64,000 nt of DNA from Corynebacterium rouxii (GCF_902702935.1 NZ_LR738855.1:2387020-2451019); one strand, 5' to 3'. Shown: positions 17,420-26,455, counted from the first letter of the stretch. Notes: generated by a model not told the origin, from the letters alone. A program made the numbers and translations.

Positions 17420-17581
17420 ATCTCCTAAGACGTCGAGAGACATAAATAGGGGTGAGTTTGCCCCTTATTCTCAAATTAACCCGAACGATTATCCACCCTA
17501 ATAGGGGATTGAGGGGGTAGTCAGAACGAGGTAGCGTAGGCGGCGCATAGTTTATTTACCTCTAGCACTAAGGAATCGTTC

Positions 17582-18973
17582 ATGGCCTACGCAACCACAA
17601 ACCCCTATACCGGCGAAGTTGTCAAGGAATTCCCCACGGCAACCGCTCAAGAAATTAAACAAGCCATCACTCAAGCACACAACACGTTCACACAGTGGAG
17701 TCGCAAACCGGTAGCAGACCGTGTGGAGGTTCTCGCGCGCGCCGCCGACATTTTGGAAACAAAAAAGCGCGAATACGCGGAAATTATCACCCTTGAGATG
17801 GGCAAACTCATCGCTGAAGCTGAATCGGAAATCGATATTTGCATCGATATACTGCGCTACTACGTCGCCAACGGCGAGGCCCAGCTCGCACCGCGCTACC
17901 TACCCGCGAAGGGCTTCGGCGAGCACGACGTCCAACTCATCAACGAGCCGTTGGGTGTTCTCTACGCCGTCGAACCATGGAATTTCCCTTACTACCAGGT
18001 CATTCGCATCGGCGCACCGCAGTTCACCGCCGGCAACACCATCGTGCTCAAGCACGCCTCCAACGTGCCACAGTCGGCACTCAAAATGGTTGAACTCTTC
18101 CGCGAGGCAGGCGCACCCGAAGGCCTCCTAGTCAACGTCTTCGCAGGTCACGACGCCACCGAGGTGATCCTTTCCGATCCACGCGTGCGTGGCGTCGCTC
18201 TTACCGGATCCGAAGGGGCAGGAGCCGCAGTCTCTGCAACCGCCTCAAAGTACCTCAAGAAGTCCACCCTCGAACTCGGCGGCGCGGATGCCTTCATCGT
18301 CCTCAGCGACGCAGAACTCGACAAAGCCGTCGACTGGGCCGTCTTCGGACGCCATTGGAACGCAGGGCAGGTGTGCTGTTCGTCGAAACGCATCATCGTA
18401 GAGGACTCGCTTTACGACGCCTTCCTCGCCCAGTACACCCAAAAAGTTGCCGCTCTCACAGCCGGCGACCCCATGGATCCAAACACCCAACTAGCACCGC
18501 TGTCCTCCCAAACAGCAGCCGATGACCTCGGCAAACTTGTCGACAAAGCCCGCGCCGAAGGTGCCACCGTCACCGAAGTCGGCATCAATCTCCCCGAGCA
18601 TGGCGCCTTCTACCAACCCACCATCCTCACCGACATCCCACTCGACTCCGACACCGCACACTCCGAATTCTTCGGCCCCGTCTCCCAGATCTACCGCGCC
18701 CGCGACATCGACCACGCCATAGAGATCGCCAACTCCTCACCATTCGGACTCGGCGGCTCCGTATTCAGCCAAGATGAGGCAAAAGCCAAAGACATCGCGC
18801 GTCGCCTCGATACCGGCATGGTCTACATCAACCAGCCCACCGGTGTGAAAGCCGACATCCCATTCGGTGGCACAAAACGCTCCGGATTCGGCCGCGAGCT
18901 CATCGACCTCGGCCTCCACGAGTTCGTGAATCAGAAAGTCGTGGTGGTTACCGACATCGACGGCTCCTTCTAG
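17582..18973 (+). CDS. gabD: NAD(P)-dependent aldehyde dehydrogenase, succinate-semialdehyde type
   Basis: A 463-residue soluble aldehyde dehydrogenase. Catalytic Cys lies in NAGQVCCSSKR (about residue 266) and the general-base Glu in LELGGADAFIV (about 232). The cofactor-binding segment is TGSEGAGAAVSATASKYLKK. Length and the early LEMGKLIAEAESEI motif fit the short succinate-semialdehyde dehydrogenases, which oxidise succinate semialdehyde to succinate. Substrate within the family cannot be fixed by eye. The ATG at 17582 is preceded by AAGGA 6 bp upstream. It is monocistronic; a 15-bp inverted repeat 36 bp after the stop may end the transcript. Confidence 0.9.
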   Translation: MAYATTNPYTGEVVKEFPTATAQEIKQAITQAHNTFTQWSRKPVADRVEVLARAADILETKKREYAEIITLEMGKLIAEAESEIDICIDILRYYVANGEAQLAPRYLPAKGFGEHDVQLINEPLGVLYAVEPWNFPYYQVIRIGAPQFTAGNTIVLKHASNVPQSALKMVELFREAGAPEGLLVNVFAGHDATEVILSDPRVRGVALTGSEGAGAAVSATASKYLKKSTLELGGADAFIVLSDAELDKAVDWAVFGRHWNAGQVCCSSKRIIVEDSLYDAFLAQYTQKVAALTAGDPMDPNTQLAPLSSQTAADDLGKLVDKARAEGATVTEVGINLPEHGAFYQPTILTDIPLDSDTAHSEFFGPVSQIYRARDIDHAIEIANSSPFGLGGSVFSQDEAKAKDIARRLDTGMVYINQPTGVKADIPFGGTKRSGFGRELIDLGLHEFVNQKVVVVTDIDGSF

Positions 18974-19009
18974 CACCGTTCGGGGGTATTCCGAGGCATT
19001 TTGCACAGA

Positions 19010-19063
19010 ACTTCACACCAAATCACTTCCAAACCGGCCGTTTATGCAGATTTGGTGTGAAGT
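19010..19063. terminator. Inverted repeat after gabD
   Basis: ACTTCACACCAAATC (19010-19024) and its exact complement (19049-19063) are separated by 24 bp and followed by GCCGCCTTTTC. It may be a weak terminator of gabD or the remnant of a mobile repeat. Confidence 0.5.
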
Positions 19064-19094
19064 GCCGCCTTTTCAGGGGTAAACGGGGGTGGTC

Positions 19095-19124
19095 CGCCCG
19101 CCAACGCCCGCCAACGCCCGCCAA
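19095..19124. repeat. Three tandem 10-bp units
   Basis: CGCCCGCCAA occurs three times in direct succession. It lies at the edge of a region with gene relics. Confidence 0.85.
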
Positions 19125-19157
19125 CCACAGCTGTGAAAACGTACTACTCCGCATGAT

Positions 19158-19644
19158 GTGGTCACGGAAACCATTGCGGGTTTCGTGACCGCACATAAGG
19201 GCGCGGTGGACCTAAGCACCACCCCGGCGAATGTTTTGAAGATCACCGCACAGACGTTGTCCACTGTTGGGCACGGTGTTTCTGCGTGCGTCTAAGGCGC
19301 TGACCGCGCCGACGAGGGGTTGGCGGATTTAGCTGGCCAAATGACTAGAGATGGTCGTGGATACAACCGACGACCCAAACGTGGTCTTTGTCGAGGCCCC
19401 CTTTGTAAAGGCTACTATCGCCGATGTGGCACCAGCTGCCCGTGGGGCCATTGTCTCGTTTACCTCACCTGCGACTCCTGCTAACCCGGTGCCGGAAGGT
19501 GAGTATTCGCGGCAAATCATAGTTGCCGGCAGTCATGCAGATAGCGAAGTTATCGAACACATTGCAGATGACAGGGGAGTCATGGGCGGAGCAGATTTTC
19601 GGAAACTATTTGGCATAAAACTGCAAAATGTGGGCTTAGAATGA
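19158..19644 (+). pseudogene. Possible gene relic of unknown family
   Basis: Protein-like sequence runs in one frame from about 19158 (VTETIAGFVTAHKGAVDLS...) and is interrupted by TAA at 19293-19295. It then resumes (GADRADEGLADLAGQM) and appears to change frame near 19340 into an open stretch of 97 codons ending at 19644. There is no ribosome site in front of either part. The family was not recognised. It may be the decayed remains of one gene, or chance open frames. Confidence 0.3.
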
Positions 19645-20008
19645 TGTTTCTTTTGAAACTGAAGCGACCCTAGATCTTCAACGCAGGGGATTTCGTACCC
19701 AACGCCCACGCAAAGGCGAGACTTGTAAGAAAATACTCGGCGTAGATTTTCCTATCGTTACATTATTTATTGGAACAATCTGGATCTCTCTAACAAAAAA
19801 TCCTTCCAGTAAATACAGCAACCTAAGCGGTCTTAAGGCTTATACCTTTGTCTAAATTCCCCCGTTTACGTTGTAAACAGTTCCATCCCAAGCGATGAAA
19901 CTTAATGATCTATAACCGCGTCACTGACACCGGCCGACTAATCGTAGTAGTCACTTAAACCATGCACACCAATGTTCGCTACCTCACCGAGTTTGGCTGC
20001 AGCAACTA
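19645..20008. other. Non-coding stretch
   Basis: About 360 bp with no convincing gene. The only local structure noted is a small palindrome, GTTTAC-GTT-GTAAAC, at 19864-19878. Confidence 0.5.
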
Positions 20009-20498
20009 TCACGAATCCATACCAGCATCAGCAAGACCGATTCCTGTCGCTACCAATCCTGCGACCCCGCCGGAAAGCGCAGATATTCCACACTTCAGTT
20101 GTAATTCTGGGAATTAATTCGGATCAATCGTCGTCCGGACCTGACTATCATTCAGTATCTCGATACTAGCGCCAAGAGTAGAATTGATGGTAGCTGACAA
20201 GTTCTCTATAACAGTTCCTGTCTCTGAAAAATACGACCACATCCCCATCTAGATTTTCAAAGTGTGCATTTAAAACGCTAAGAATGGAAACATTCTTTTC
20301 TGGAGCGTCCACGGTCACTAGAAATTCTGATTCAAGTTCAACGGTTTGCTCGATTTGCGGCGAAGGGGACAAAGCGGCAGCACCCGCATCAATGACCGAT
20401 TCTGCTGTTTTAGTTTCAGCCTCCGCTGATAATGGAAGGGCAGTCGACAAGATCATCGCTGCCGACAGTACAACAACTGGAATCGCACGTTTTTTATT
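20009..20498 (-). pseudogene. Decayed secreted-protein gene with at least three lesions
   Basis: Read on the minus strand, the sequence encodes a signal peptide (KKRAIPVVVLSAAMILSTAL, ending near SAEA) and about 140 further residues. Lesion 1: the expected ATG is AAT before an A6 run at 20490-20498, consistent with loss of one G. Lesion 2: a T5 run (plus-strand A5 at 20227-20231) shifts the frame; with four T the reading continues as VFSETGTVIENLSATIN. Lesion 3: an in-frame TAA at 20114-20116, after which the same frame continues to SGGVAGLVATGIGLADAG and TGA at 20009-20011. The Gly/Ala-rich hydrophobic tail recalls small secreted or bacteriocin-like proteins, but no family was identified. 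Confidence 0.6.
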
Positions 20499-20659
20499 CG
20501 GCTACCCTATCCCTAAAAAAAGAATTTGCAAACTGTTAGCATTAAAAATTCTTTCATGGGGGATCGGGTTTGTGAACGTCTAGGGATTAACACCTCCACC
20601 ACTTAACAACATTGCACACAATTAAAACAATCTCAAACCCCCACCCCACACAAACCAAC
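20499..20659. other. Non-coding stretch
   Basis: This interval, with the adjoining terminator, separates the decayed gene from the mycolyltransferase gene. It is A/C-rich and holds no convincing gene. Confidence 0.4.
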
Positions 20660-20707
20660 AAAAATCCCGCACCCAGAAGCTACGTCACAGGACTTCGGGT
20701 GCGGGAT
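20660..20707 (-). terminator. Terminator of the mycolyltransferase gene
   Basis: The stem ATCCCGCACCC/GGGTGCGGGAT is extended by GAAG/CTTC with a one-base bulge. On the minus strand it is followed by TTTTTG. Confidence 0.85.
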
Positions 20708-20730
20708 AGTGCATTAAGGTCAGCTCAAAC

Positions 20731-21951
20731 CTAGTGATAGGTATACTGCCCCTTGCTTACGTTTGCCCATGCAACGGGGAGCTGCTGGCGGTAGTACGGC
20801 CATGCGTGAACACCCTGATCATGGTAGTCAAAGGTGATACGGGAAGGGTCGGCAATCTTTTCACGTACAGAGGCTTCGAGCTCTTGGGTGCAGCGGTAGG
20901 TCATTTTTTCCAATACGATGTTGCCAAAGAGGGTGAATGGCCCGTCTTCCTTTGGTGCATTTACATCAGATGGGGTGGCCACGCCGTTGGCTACATAGAT
21001 ATAGGTATCCATAGAGGCGATACCAGAGGGGTTGGCTACTACGTCATTACGGCGACGCTGTTCGGTGATGTCGCGTCCCCACATGAGGTCCGGGTTGCCG
21101 CCCATCACGCGGGCCGCGAGGTTAAACAGTTCACGTCCACTGGTGTTCACGGGGGAGTAGCAGCCGGAAACTCCGAAGGTGCCCACAAATTTTTCCGGAT
21201 AGAGGTTTGCTAGGCGCACGGCAGCGGAGCCACCCATGGAGAGTCCACCGATATAGGATTTTCCATTGTACGCAATCTTTGTCTCGGGCTGCACTAGCAC
21301 ACCAGGCAGTTCCTTGATAAGGAACGTTTCCCACATAGAACGGCCGATATATGGGTCGGTTTCGTTCCAGTCGGTGTAGTTGGTGCCGCCGGCCTCGGTT
21401 GGCATGATCACGGTGACATGTTCGTTGGCCATTGCTCCTTGCACGTCACCCTTGCGCAACCATCCGGACTGGGATGGGGCGGAGACACCGTCGAGAAGGT
21501 ACAGCATGGGCGCTGGGGTGGTGCGGTCTTTGGGGTGTTGCACTTGCACCTGCACGATGCGTCGCATAGCGGGTGACTCGATGAAGAGGCGGTCGACGTC
21601 GAAACGCTCGTCTTTTTCTACTTTAACGAGGCGTGGTGCGGCAAAGTCACGCTCTGCTTCGATGGGGTAGGGGGTTGGGGATCCCCACATGTTCCAGAGT
21701 GGGAATTGTGCCCATGGAGAATACATGTGCATTCCACGGTAGAAGGAGTTGATGTCTTCACCTAGGTGTGGGTTTTTTGACCACTCCGCAAGCAGAGCGT
21801 TAGCCCCGTAGTTAAGGGCGGAGGAACCCGCCTCGATGGGGTTTGAAGACTGGGCGGTGGCAGAAGGTGCGGCCACTCCGGCAAGCGCAATGACTGCTGT
21901 GGCTGTGGCACAGGCACGGCGCACGCTGGAAGAAATAGAGGGGAATCGCAT
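20731..21951 (-). CDS. Mycolyltransferase (antigen 85 / Cmt family)
   Basis: A 406-residue exported alpha/beta hydrolase that transfers corynomycolic acids between trehalose monomycolate and trehalose, arabinogalactan or proteins. The signal peptide ends near ATAQ (residue 34). The nucleophile Ser238 lies in GGLSMGGSAAV and the His in YHDQGVHAWPYYRQQLP at the C-terminus, where antigen 85 proteins also place it. The WETFLIKELP segment before the nucleophile is characteristic. ATG at 21951 has AGGA 8 bp upstream; the open frame extends beyond without a signal peptide. It is monocistronic, with a terminator behind it. Which Cmt paralogue it is cannot be told. Confidence 0.92.
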   Translation of the reverse strand: MRFPSISSSVRRACATATAVIALAGVAAPSATAQSSNPIEAGSSALNYGANALLAEWSKNPHLGEDINSFYRGMHMYSPWAQFPLWNMWGSPTPYPIEAERDFAAPRLVKVEKDERFDVDRLFIESPAMRRIVQVQVQHPKDRTTPAPMLYLLDGVSAPSQSGWLRKGDVQGAMANEHVTVIMPTEAGGTNYTDWNETDPYIGRSMWETFLIKELPGVLVQPETKIAYNGKSYIGGLSMGGSAAVRLANLYPEKFVGTFGVSGCYSPVNTSGRELFNLAARVMGGNPDLMWGRDITEQRRRNDVVANPSGIASMDTYIYVANGVATPSDVNAPKEDGPFTLFGNIVLEKMTYRCTQELEASVREKIADPSRITFDYHDQGVHAWPYYRQQLPVAWANVSKGQYTYH

Positions 21952-22029
21952 GCAAAGAATCCTAATGGGTTCGATAGCAAAACCGTAATGTTTCACGTAA
22001 AATTCACCCCAGTCACTATGTTGGAAACC

Positions 22030-22983
22030 ATGAATAGCCCAGCACATCGCCCAGTGGTTGTTGCCGACGTTGATACCGGCATTGACGACGCACTCGCCAT
22101 CACATACCTCGGCCACCTGCACCGACACGGCCTCATCGAGCTACGTATTACCACCTCGGCCGGCAATTGCACCGCGGAGCAAGCCGCAGCCAACTCAGCG
22201 GAGGTCATGAACTCACTCACGCTTAGTGACGTACCAATTACGTCCGGTTCCCCACAACCGCGCGTGCTGCCACTAACCACCACGCCAGAAACCCACGGCC
22301 CCACAGGCTTGGGCTATCACACCACCCACGCGCCCATACCGCAGTCTGGTAGCGCAGCGGCCGCCGTTAAGCTGTGGAAAGGCGCCGATTATCTCCTCGT
22401 AGCGGGCCCTGCCACCAACGTCGCGTGGGCGGCGGAAAACGCCCCTGATATTCTCAACGCCATCCCGCACGTGACCTTTATGACGGGCGCTTTCCACTAC
22501 CCAGGCAACACCACACCCACCGCCGAGTGGAATGCGTGGGTTGATCCACACGCACTCAAAGAGGCGCTCACACATTACCGCGGCCACGCTGTCCGGCCCA
22601 CGATATGCCCACTCAACGTTACGGAATCCGTGCTCCTTACCCCACAACGCCTTAAGCAATGGTGCCAGCGCAGCCAGGAACCAGTCCTTCCGATACTTAG
22701 CGACGCCCTCCGCTTCTACTTCGAATTTCACGAATCGGTTGGGGTGGGGTACATGGCCCAAATCCATGATCTCGCCGCCGCGATGGTACTTCTCAATCGC
22801 GTCCCGCACACCACCCGCCCAGGATTTGTGGATGTGGAAGCAAACGCAGAACTGACCCGCGGAACCACCGTGGTGGATTGGGACAGCAACTATGGCGATC
22901 ATCCTGCCAACGCTCAGATTCTCACGACCCTCCAATCGGAGGATGTGTTCGCAGAGTTCGAACGGGTTGTATTAGAGTACTAA
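22030..22983 (+). CDS. Inosine-uridine type nucleoside hydrolase
   Basis: A 317-residue enzyme that splits ribonucleosides into base and ribose. The N-terminal DVDTGIDDALA is the calcium-binding aspartate cluster of the family. A second conserved Asp/His region is seen in AEWNAWVDPHALKEALTH. IHDLAAAMVLL near the end carries the His-Asp expected at the active site. ATG at 22030 puts the Asp cluster at the usual place; in-frame starts at 22018 and 21988 also lack a clear ribosome site. It precedes the ECF transporter genes on the same strand with a hairpin in between, suggesting the transporter may bring in nucleosides. Confidence 0.87.
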   Translation: MNSPAHRPVVVADVDTGIDDALAITYLGHLHRHGLIELRITTSAGNCTAEQAAANSAEVMNSLTLSDVPITSGSPQPRVLPLTTTPETHGPTGLGYHTTHAPIPQSGSAAAAVKLWKGADYLLVAGPATNVAWAAENAPDILNAIPHVTFMTGAFHYPGNTTPTAEWNAWVDPHALKEALTHYRGHAVRPTICPLNVTESVLLTPQRLKQWCQRSQEPVLPILSDALRFYFEFHESVGVGYMAQIHDLAAAMVLLNRVPHTTRPGFVDVEANAELTRGTTVVDWDSNYGDHPANAQILTTLQSEDVFAEFERVVLEY

Positions 22984-22995
22984 CTGCTTTTGCCA

Positions 22996-23033
22996 GCACT
23001 GCTCCGAGGTGACATAGGAGGAGTGCCCCTTTT
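22996..23033 (+). terminator. Hairpin between nucleoside hydrolase and ECF genes
   Basis: GCACTGCTCC pairs with GGAGGAGTGC (9 of 10) across 11 bases and is followed by CCCCTTTT. It could be a partial terminator that lowers transporter expression relative to the hydrolase. Confidence 0.55.
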
Positions 23034-23077
23034 GCAGCGCTTTGCTTTGTACCCCTTCGACACTCCTAGGAATACCT

Positions 23078-23836
23078 ATGCATTTGTCACGTAACAACAT
23101 CATTATTGGTTGTGCCGTTGCCATCATCGCAGCCACTTGGCTCACCCTCGTGGTGTGGCAGCCGCAAGATTCCCAATGGAACCAACTCGCAGATTCTCGC
23201 AGCTCCACCATTGCACTCGTGGGCTTCTGCGTACCGGCATTAATGCTTTTGTCTGTTACTCTTCCTAAACTTCCCGTGCGTACTTTGGCCCTCATGCCGG
23301 TTGCGTTGGCACTTAACATCATCTTGGGGCAGATAGTGGGCACCATGGGCTTGCCGCTGCCGCTTTATATTGACTCCCTCGGCACCGTGTTGGTGGGTGC
23401 GCTGGCGGGTCCTGCCGCGGGTGTGACCACGGGCATTTTGTCCGCACTGGTCTGGGGAACCTTTAACCCCACCGTCGTTCCTTTTGCTGCCGCTTATGCT
23501 TTCGTGGGTTTTTCGGCTGGCATTTTGGGTAAAAACTGGACTAAGGGCTGGTGGCGTATTGGCGCATCCGCTGCGGTGATTGGTTTTATTACGGCATTGC
23601 TCTCGGCACCAATTGCTTCCTTCATTTTCGGTGGTACCGCAGGTACTGGCACGGGCTTGTTGGTGTCTTTCTACCGTTCCTTGGGCGCGGATCCATTGTT
23701 TGCGGTGTTCTTGCAGTCGTGGACGTCCGATCCTTTGGATAAGGTGATTGTGTTTACGGTCATTTGGATTGTGTACCGCTCATTGCCGGAGCGCACCCGC
23801 CGCACATTTTCCCCCGACTACAAGGTTGCTGATTAG
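23078..23836 (+). CDS. ECF transporter substrate-binding (S) component
   Basis: A 252-residue membrane protein with six to seven hydrophobic helices. LPLYIDSLGTVLVGALAGP and GTFNPTVVPFAAAYAFVGFSAG are typical of energy-coupling-factor S components, which bind a vitamin-like or nucleoside-like substrate. ATG at 23078 is preceded by AGGAAT. It is followed after 5 bp by the T component and then the ATPase, forming a complete group I ECF cassette. No riboswitch was found in front, so substrate identity rests only on the adjacent nucleoside hydrolase. Confidence 0.83.
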   Translation: MHLSRNNIIIGCAVAIIAATWLTLVVWQPQDSQWNQLADSRSSTIALVGFCVPALMLLSVTLPKLPVRTLALMPVALALNIILGQIVGTMGLPLPLYIDSLGTVLVGALAGPAAGVTTGILSALVWGTFNPTVVPFAAAYAFVGFSAGILGKNWTKGWWRIGASAAVIGFITALLSAPIASFIFGGTAGTGTGLLVSFYRSLGADPLFAVFLQSWTSDPLDKVIVFTVIWIVYRSLPERTRRTFSPDYKVAD

Positions 23837-23841
23837 TTTTT

Positions 23842-24534
23842 ATGGCTGCACGTCTTAATCCGGTCACTCTCTTTGTGATATCCGCCTGCGCGGTCGTGAC
23901 CGTGTTGGTGGCTAATCGCCTAGAGGTATCGGTGGGCGCGTGGCTGTGCGCGGGTGTGCTCGCGCTGGTGGGGGCGTCGATACGCCGCGTTTTTCTCACC
24001 ACTACGCTGCTGTCCGTGCCGGTGTTTGCGGGCCTGATGGTGATGTACGCACCGTTTGGCGAGGTGCCCGGTTGGTGGTTTTTTACTATCGACGGCACCC
24101 ACACTGCACTTCTGCTCGGCATGCGCTTGCTGGGGGCGACCGCCGCCGCTTTGTGCGTGGGCAGCACTATTAATACTGATGAGTTGATGCGTGCCGTGCA
24201 GCCACGTGTCAACCCCAAGTTGTTGTATGTTATCGCCTCCACGCTGCGGTTGTACCCGCTGGCTAAGGCGCGACTGGAGATCATCCGCCAAACACACATC
24301 ACACGTGGAATCGATGTGCACAGTATTCGTGGCCGCTGGGGTTTGGTACTGCCGCTCGTCGTGGGGCTGGTAGACAATGCGGCGCAACGCGCACGTCCCC
24401 TGCAGCGCACTGGCATTGGTCACCCTGGGCCACGCACGGTCTTGCGTCCGGTGCCGGTGAGGACCCACGATGTGATTATCCAATTACTTGCTGTGTGTGC
24501 CACGATCGCGGTGTGCATCTGGTCGATTTTTTAA
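23842..24534 (+). CDS. ECF transporter T component
   Basis: A 230-residue CbiQ/EcfT-type membrane protein that couples ATPase movement to the S component. Hydrophobic helices occupy residues 10-60, 85-110 and the C-terminal end. The cytoplasmic coupling helices are recognisable by ARLEIIRQTHITRGID and by DNAAQRARPLQRTGIG, which stand where the two Ala-Arg-Gly-type motifs of EcfT occur. It starts 5 bp after the S gene, and the ATPase follows after 18 bp, so the three are co-transcribed. Confidence 0.85.
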   Translation: MAARLNPVTLFVISACAVVTVLVANRLEVSVGAWLCAGVLALVGASIRRVFLTTTLLSVPVFAGLMVMYAPFGEVPGWWFFTIDGTHTALLLGMRLLGATAAALCVGSTINTDELMRAVQPRVNPKLLYVIASTLRLYPLAKARLEIIRQTHITRGIDVHSIRGRWGLVLPLVVGLVDNAAQRARPLQRTGIGHPGPRTVLRPVPVRTHDVIIQLLAVCATIAVCIWSIF

Positions 24535-24552
24535 CAGGGGGAGAAGCGTTGT

Positions 24553-25719
24553 ATGCCGATCACTAAGTTTATTTGGTCGCCAAGCGGCACCGGTTTGTCT
24601 GAGCACGCGTGGGCGACGTCGGAAAGCACGGGGGCCGCGTGGGTCGGCAACGATGCCTCCTCACATATTTCCTTGCTGCGCTCCACGGTGGCCGAAGAAC
24701 TCGCCGTCCCTTTGGAACAAGCGGGAATGGACGCGGCGACCATGCAGCGGGCCGTGGATACGGCAATCGACACATGGGGGCTACGCGGACAAGCCGAGCA
24801 GGATCCCATGACGTTATCAAGCGGGCAAACACGCAGGCTTGCCATCGCAGGCGCGTTGATTACCCGCCCAGAAGCCCTCGTGTTGGATTGCCCCACCGAT
24901 GGGCTCGACGCAGAAGCTATTGAGATCCTGCACCGAATCGTCGATTCTTTCCCAGGTAACGTGACCGTCTACGACCGCATGCATACGGCCCTTGCCACCA
25001 CCGCCGCCGAGCAGCTGCGTCTGACAAGCAGCGGTGATCTGGTCCCCGAGCCCGCACCGGACCCCGTGGCCACCGTCCCAGTGCGCTTCACCCCAGTTGA
25101 TCTTTCTCACGATCATGACCCGTTGCTGTGTGCGAGGGACCTGCGCATTCCGCGTGGTGCTACGACTGTGGGACCGATTAGTTTTGAGGTTTCCCCAGGT
25201 AGTGTCACCCACCTGGCGGGGTTAAATGGTACGGGGAAGACGAGTTTTTTCTTGGCTGCGCTGGGGTTGGTGGCGTCGACAGGCACCCTGCAGGTAGCTG
25301 ATGGGGTGACCATGGGGTGGGCGCCGGCCGATATGGATTCGGCGTTGTCGCGGCGCACCGTGGCGACGGAGCTTACCGTGGGCGCTACCCCAGAGCTGGC
25401 GCGCGCTGCAATCGAGTTCATGGGGCTTGAGCAGTGGGCAGACACGCACCCCTTGGATGTTCCGGCCGCGTGGCGACGCTTCGTACTCATCGCCGCAGCT
25501 CTCGTTCGCGGACCGCACCTATTGCTTCTCGACGAGCCCACGGTGAACCTCGACGCCCCCAACCACGGCCGCTTAAGTCTCCTCATGCACCGCTATTGTG
25601 CAGGCGAATTCCACCGCATGGCGGACCTCGACCTAGGAGGTCACCACCCGGCGGTGCTGTTTACCTGCCACGATGCTCGCTACGCGCAGGCGGTAAGCAC
25701 CGCCGAGATACGTATCTAG
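24553..25719 (+). CDS. ECF transporter fused ATPase with complementary degenerate halves
   Basis: A 388-residue tandem ABC ATPase powering the ECF cassette. The N-terminal half (1-190) has no Walker A; it starts near the Q-loop, keeps signature LSSGQTRRLAIAGAL, and has LVLDCPTDGLD with Cys where the catalytic Glu should be. The C-terminal half (190-388) keeps Walker A (GLNGTGKTS), Walker B with Glu (LLLLDEPTVNLD) and the H-loop His (FTCHDARYA), but its signature is DVPAAWRRFVLIAAAL. In a head-to-tail sandwich, C-half Walker A/B pairs with N-half signature, giving one good site. The other site lacks both Walker A and signature. Confidence 0.87.
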   Translation: MPITKFIWSPSGTGLSEHAWATSESTGAAWVGNDASSHISLLRSTVAEELAVPLEQAGMDAATMQRAVDTAIDTWGLRGQAEQDPMTLSSGQTRRLAIAGALITRPEALVLDCPTDGLDAEAIEILHRIVDSFPGNVTVYDRMHTALATTAAEQLRLTSSGDLVPEPAPDPVATVPVRFTPVDLSHDHDPLLCARDLRIPRGATTVGPISFEVSPGSVTHLAGLNGTGKTSFFLAALGLVASTGTLQVADGVTMGWAPADMDSALSRRTVATELTVGATPELARAAIEFMGLEQWADTHPLDVPAAWRRFVLIAAALVRGPHLLLLDEPTVNLDAPNHGRLSLLMHRYCAGEFHRMADLDLGGHHPAVLFTCHDARYAQAVSTAEIRI

Positions 25720-25723
25720 GTGC

Positions 25724-26455
25724 CTATGATTGCTGAGCCGGTGTGACCTTCACTGTCATGCCGATCTCTACCCAATCCCATGGGGGAACGGAAATACCTT
25801 GGGCTTGGTCACCCAACAATGCTGGTTCTACACAGACGAACTCGGTCCATTCGCCTTCGCCCACATCTGTCATCTGTGCGGCAAGCTCGCTGCCAGGATT
25901 CCACACCACAGCATGATCGGCACCCTGGTAGGTGACGGTAATAGTGCGCTGGGAATCTTTGATAACCAGTGGCGTCCATTCCGGCAGAGGAACTGCTTGG
26001 TCGACGGCGGTGCCGTCGAAACGAAACTCGTGATCGCCCACCGTTACGGTGGTGGTGCGCACATCAGCAACGCGGAAATACGGGTGGAACGCGGATTGAA
26101 AATCACGACGCAGTGGGGAAGCGTTGCGGGCCTTTAACATCATGGCAAAACCATGAGGAAGTACCTGCGTGCCAAGGCGCAGATCCCAATCATCGTGGCT
26201 CGTGCGGGCGTCGATACCGCCATTAGTAGGGATCGTCTCCCACTCCACCCGGCGCGCCCAACCATGCTGCAACTCATCGTGCCCCAAGTTCTTTCCAAAC
26301 CACGGTGCGATGATCGGGACACCGCCACGGATCGAACCACCCTCGGAAAAATCCGCGCGACTGGATAAGTAAAGAATCTCGCCAGGATCGCTGGCGGTAG
26401 TGATCGCAGATACCAAATGTCCGCGAGTCTCAGGCATATCTACAACGGTGCTCAT
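25724..26455 (-). CDS. Aldose-epimerase-fold protein, hexose-6-phosphate mutarotase type
   Basis: A 243-residue galactose mutarotase-fold protein. GGSIRGGVPIIAPWFG, LQHGWARRVEWE, SAFHPYFRVAD and FVCVEPA match the YeaD-type D-hexose-6-phosphate mutarotases. In these, His in the HG and HPY motifs and a Glu near the C-terminus interconvert alpha and beta anomers. ATG at 26455 gives the expected length; longer in-frame starts would add about 90 unrelated residues. It converges on the ECF ATPase with 4 bp between stop codons. Confidence 0.85.
   Translation of the reverse strand: MSTVVDMPETRGHLVSAITTASDPGEILYLSSRADFSEGGSIRGGVPIIAPWFGKNLGHDELQHGWARRVEWETIPTNGGIDARTSHDDWDLRLGTQVLPHGFAMMLKARNASPLRRDFQSAFHPYFRVADVRTTTVTVGDHEFRFDGTAVDQAVPLPEWTPLVIKDSQRTITVTYQGADHAVVWNPGSELAAQMTDVGEGEWTEFVCVEPALLGDQAQGISVPPWDWVEIGMTVKVTPAQQS

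Noticed and set aside
19972..20169. 65-codon open frame on the plus strand
   Set aside because: It overlaps the better-supported relic on the other strand and has no start signals.
21989..22004. TGTTTCACGTAAAATT, parS-like
   Set aside because: The right half is degenerate (four mismatches to the 16-mer), whereas the six accepted sites have at most one.
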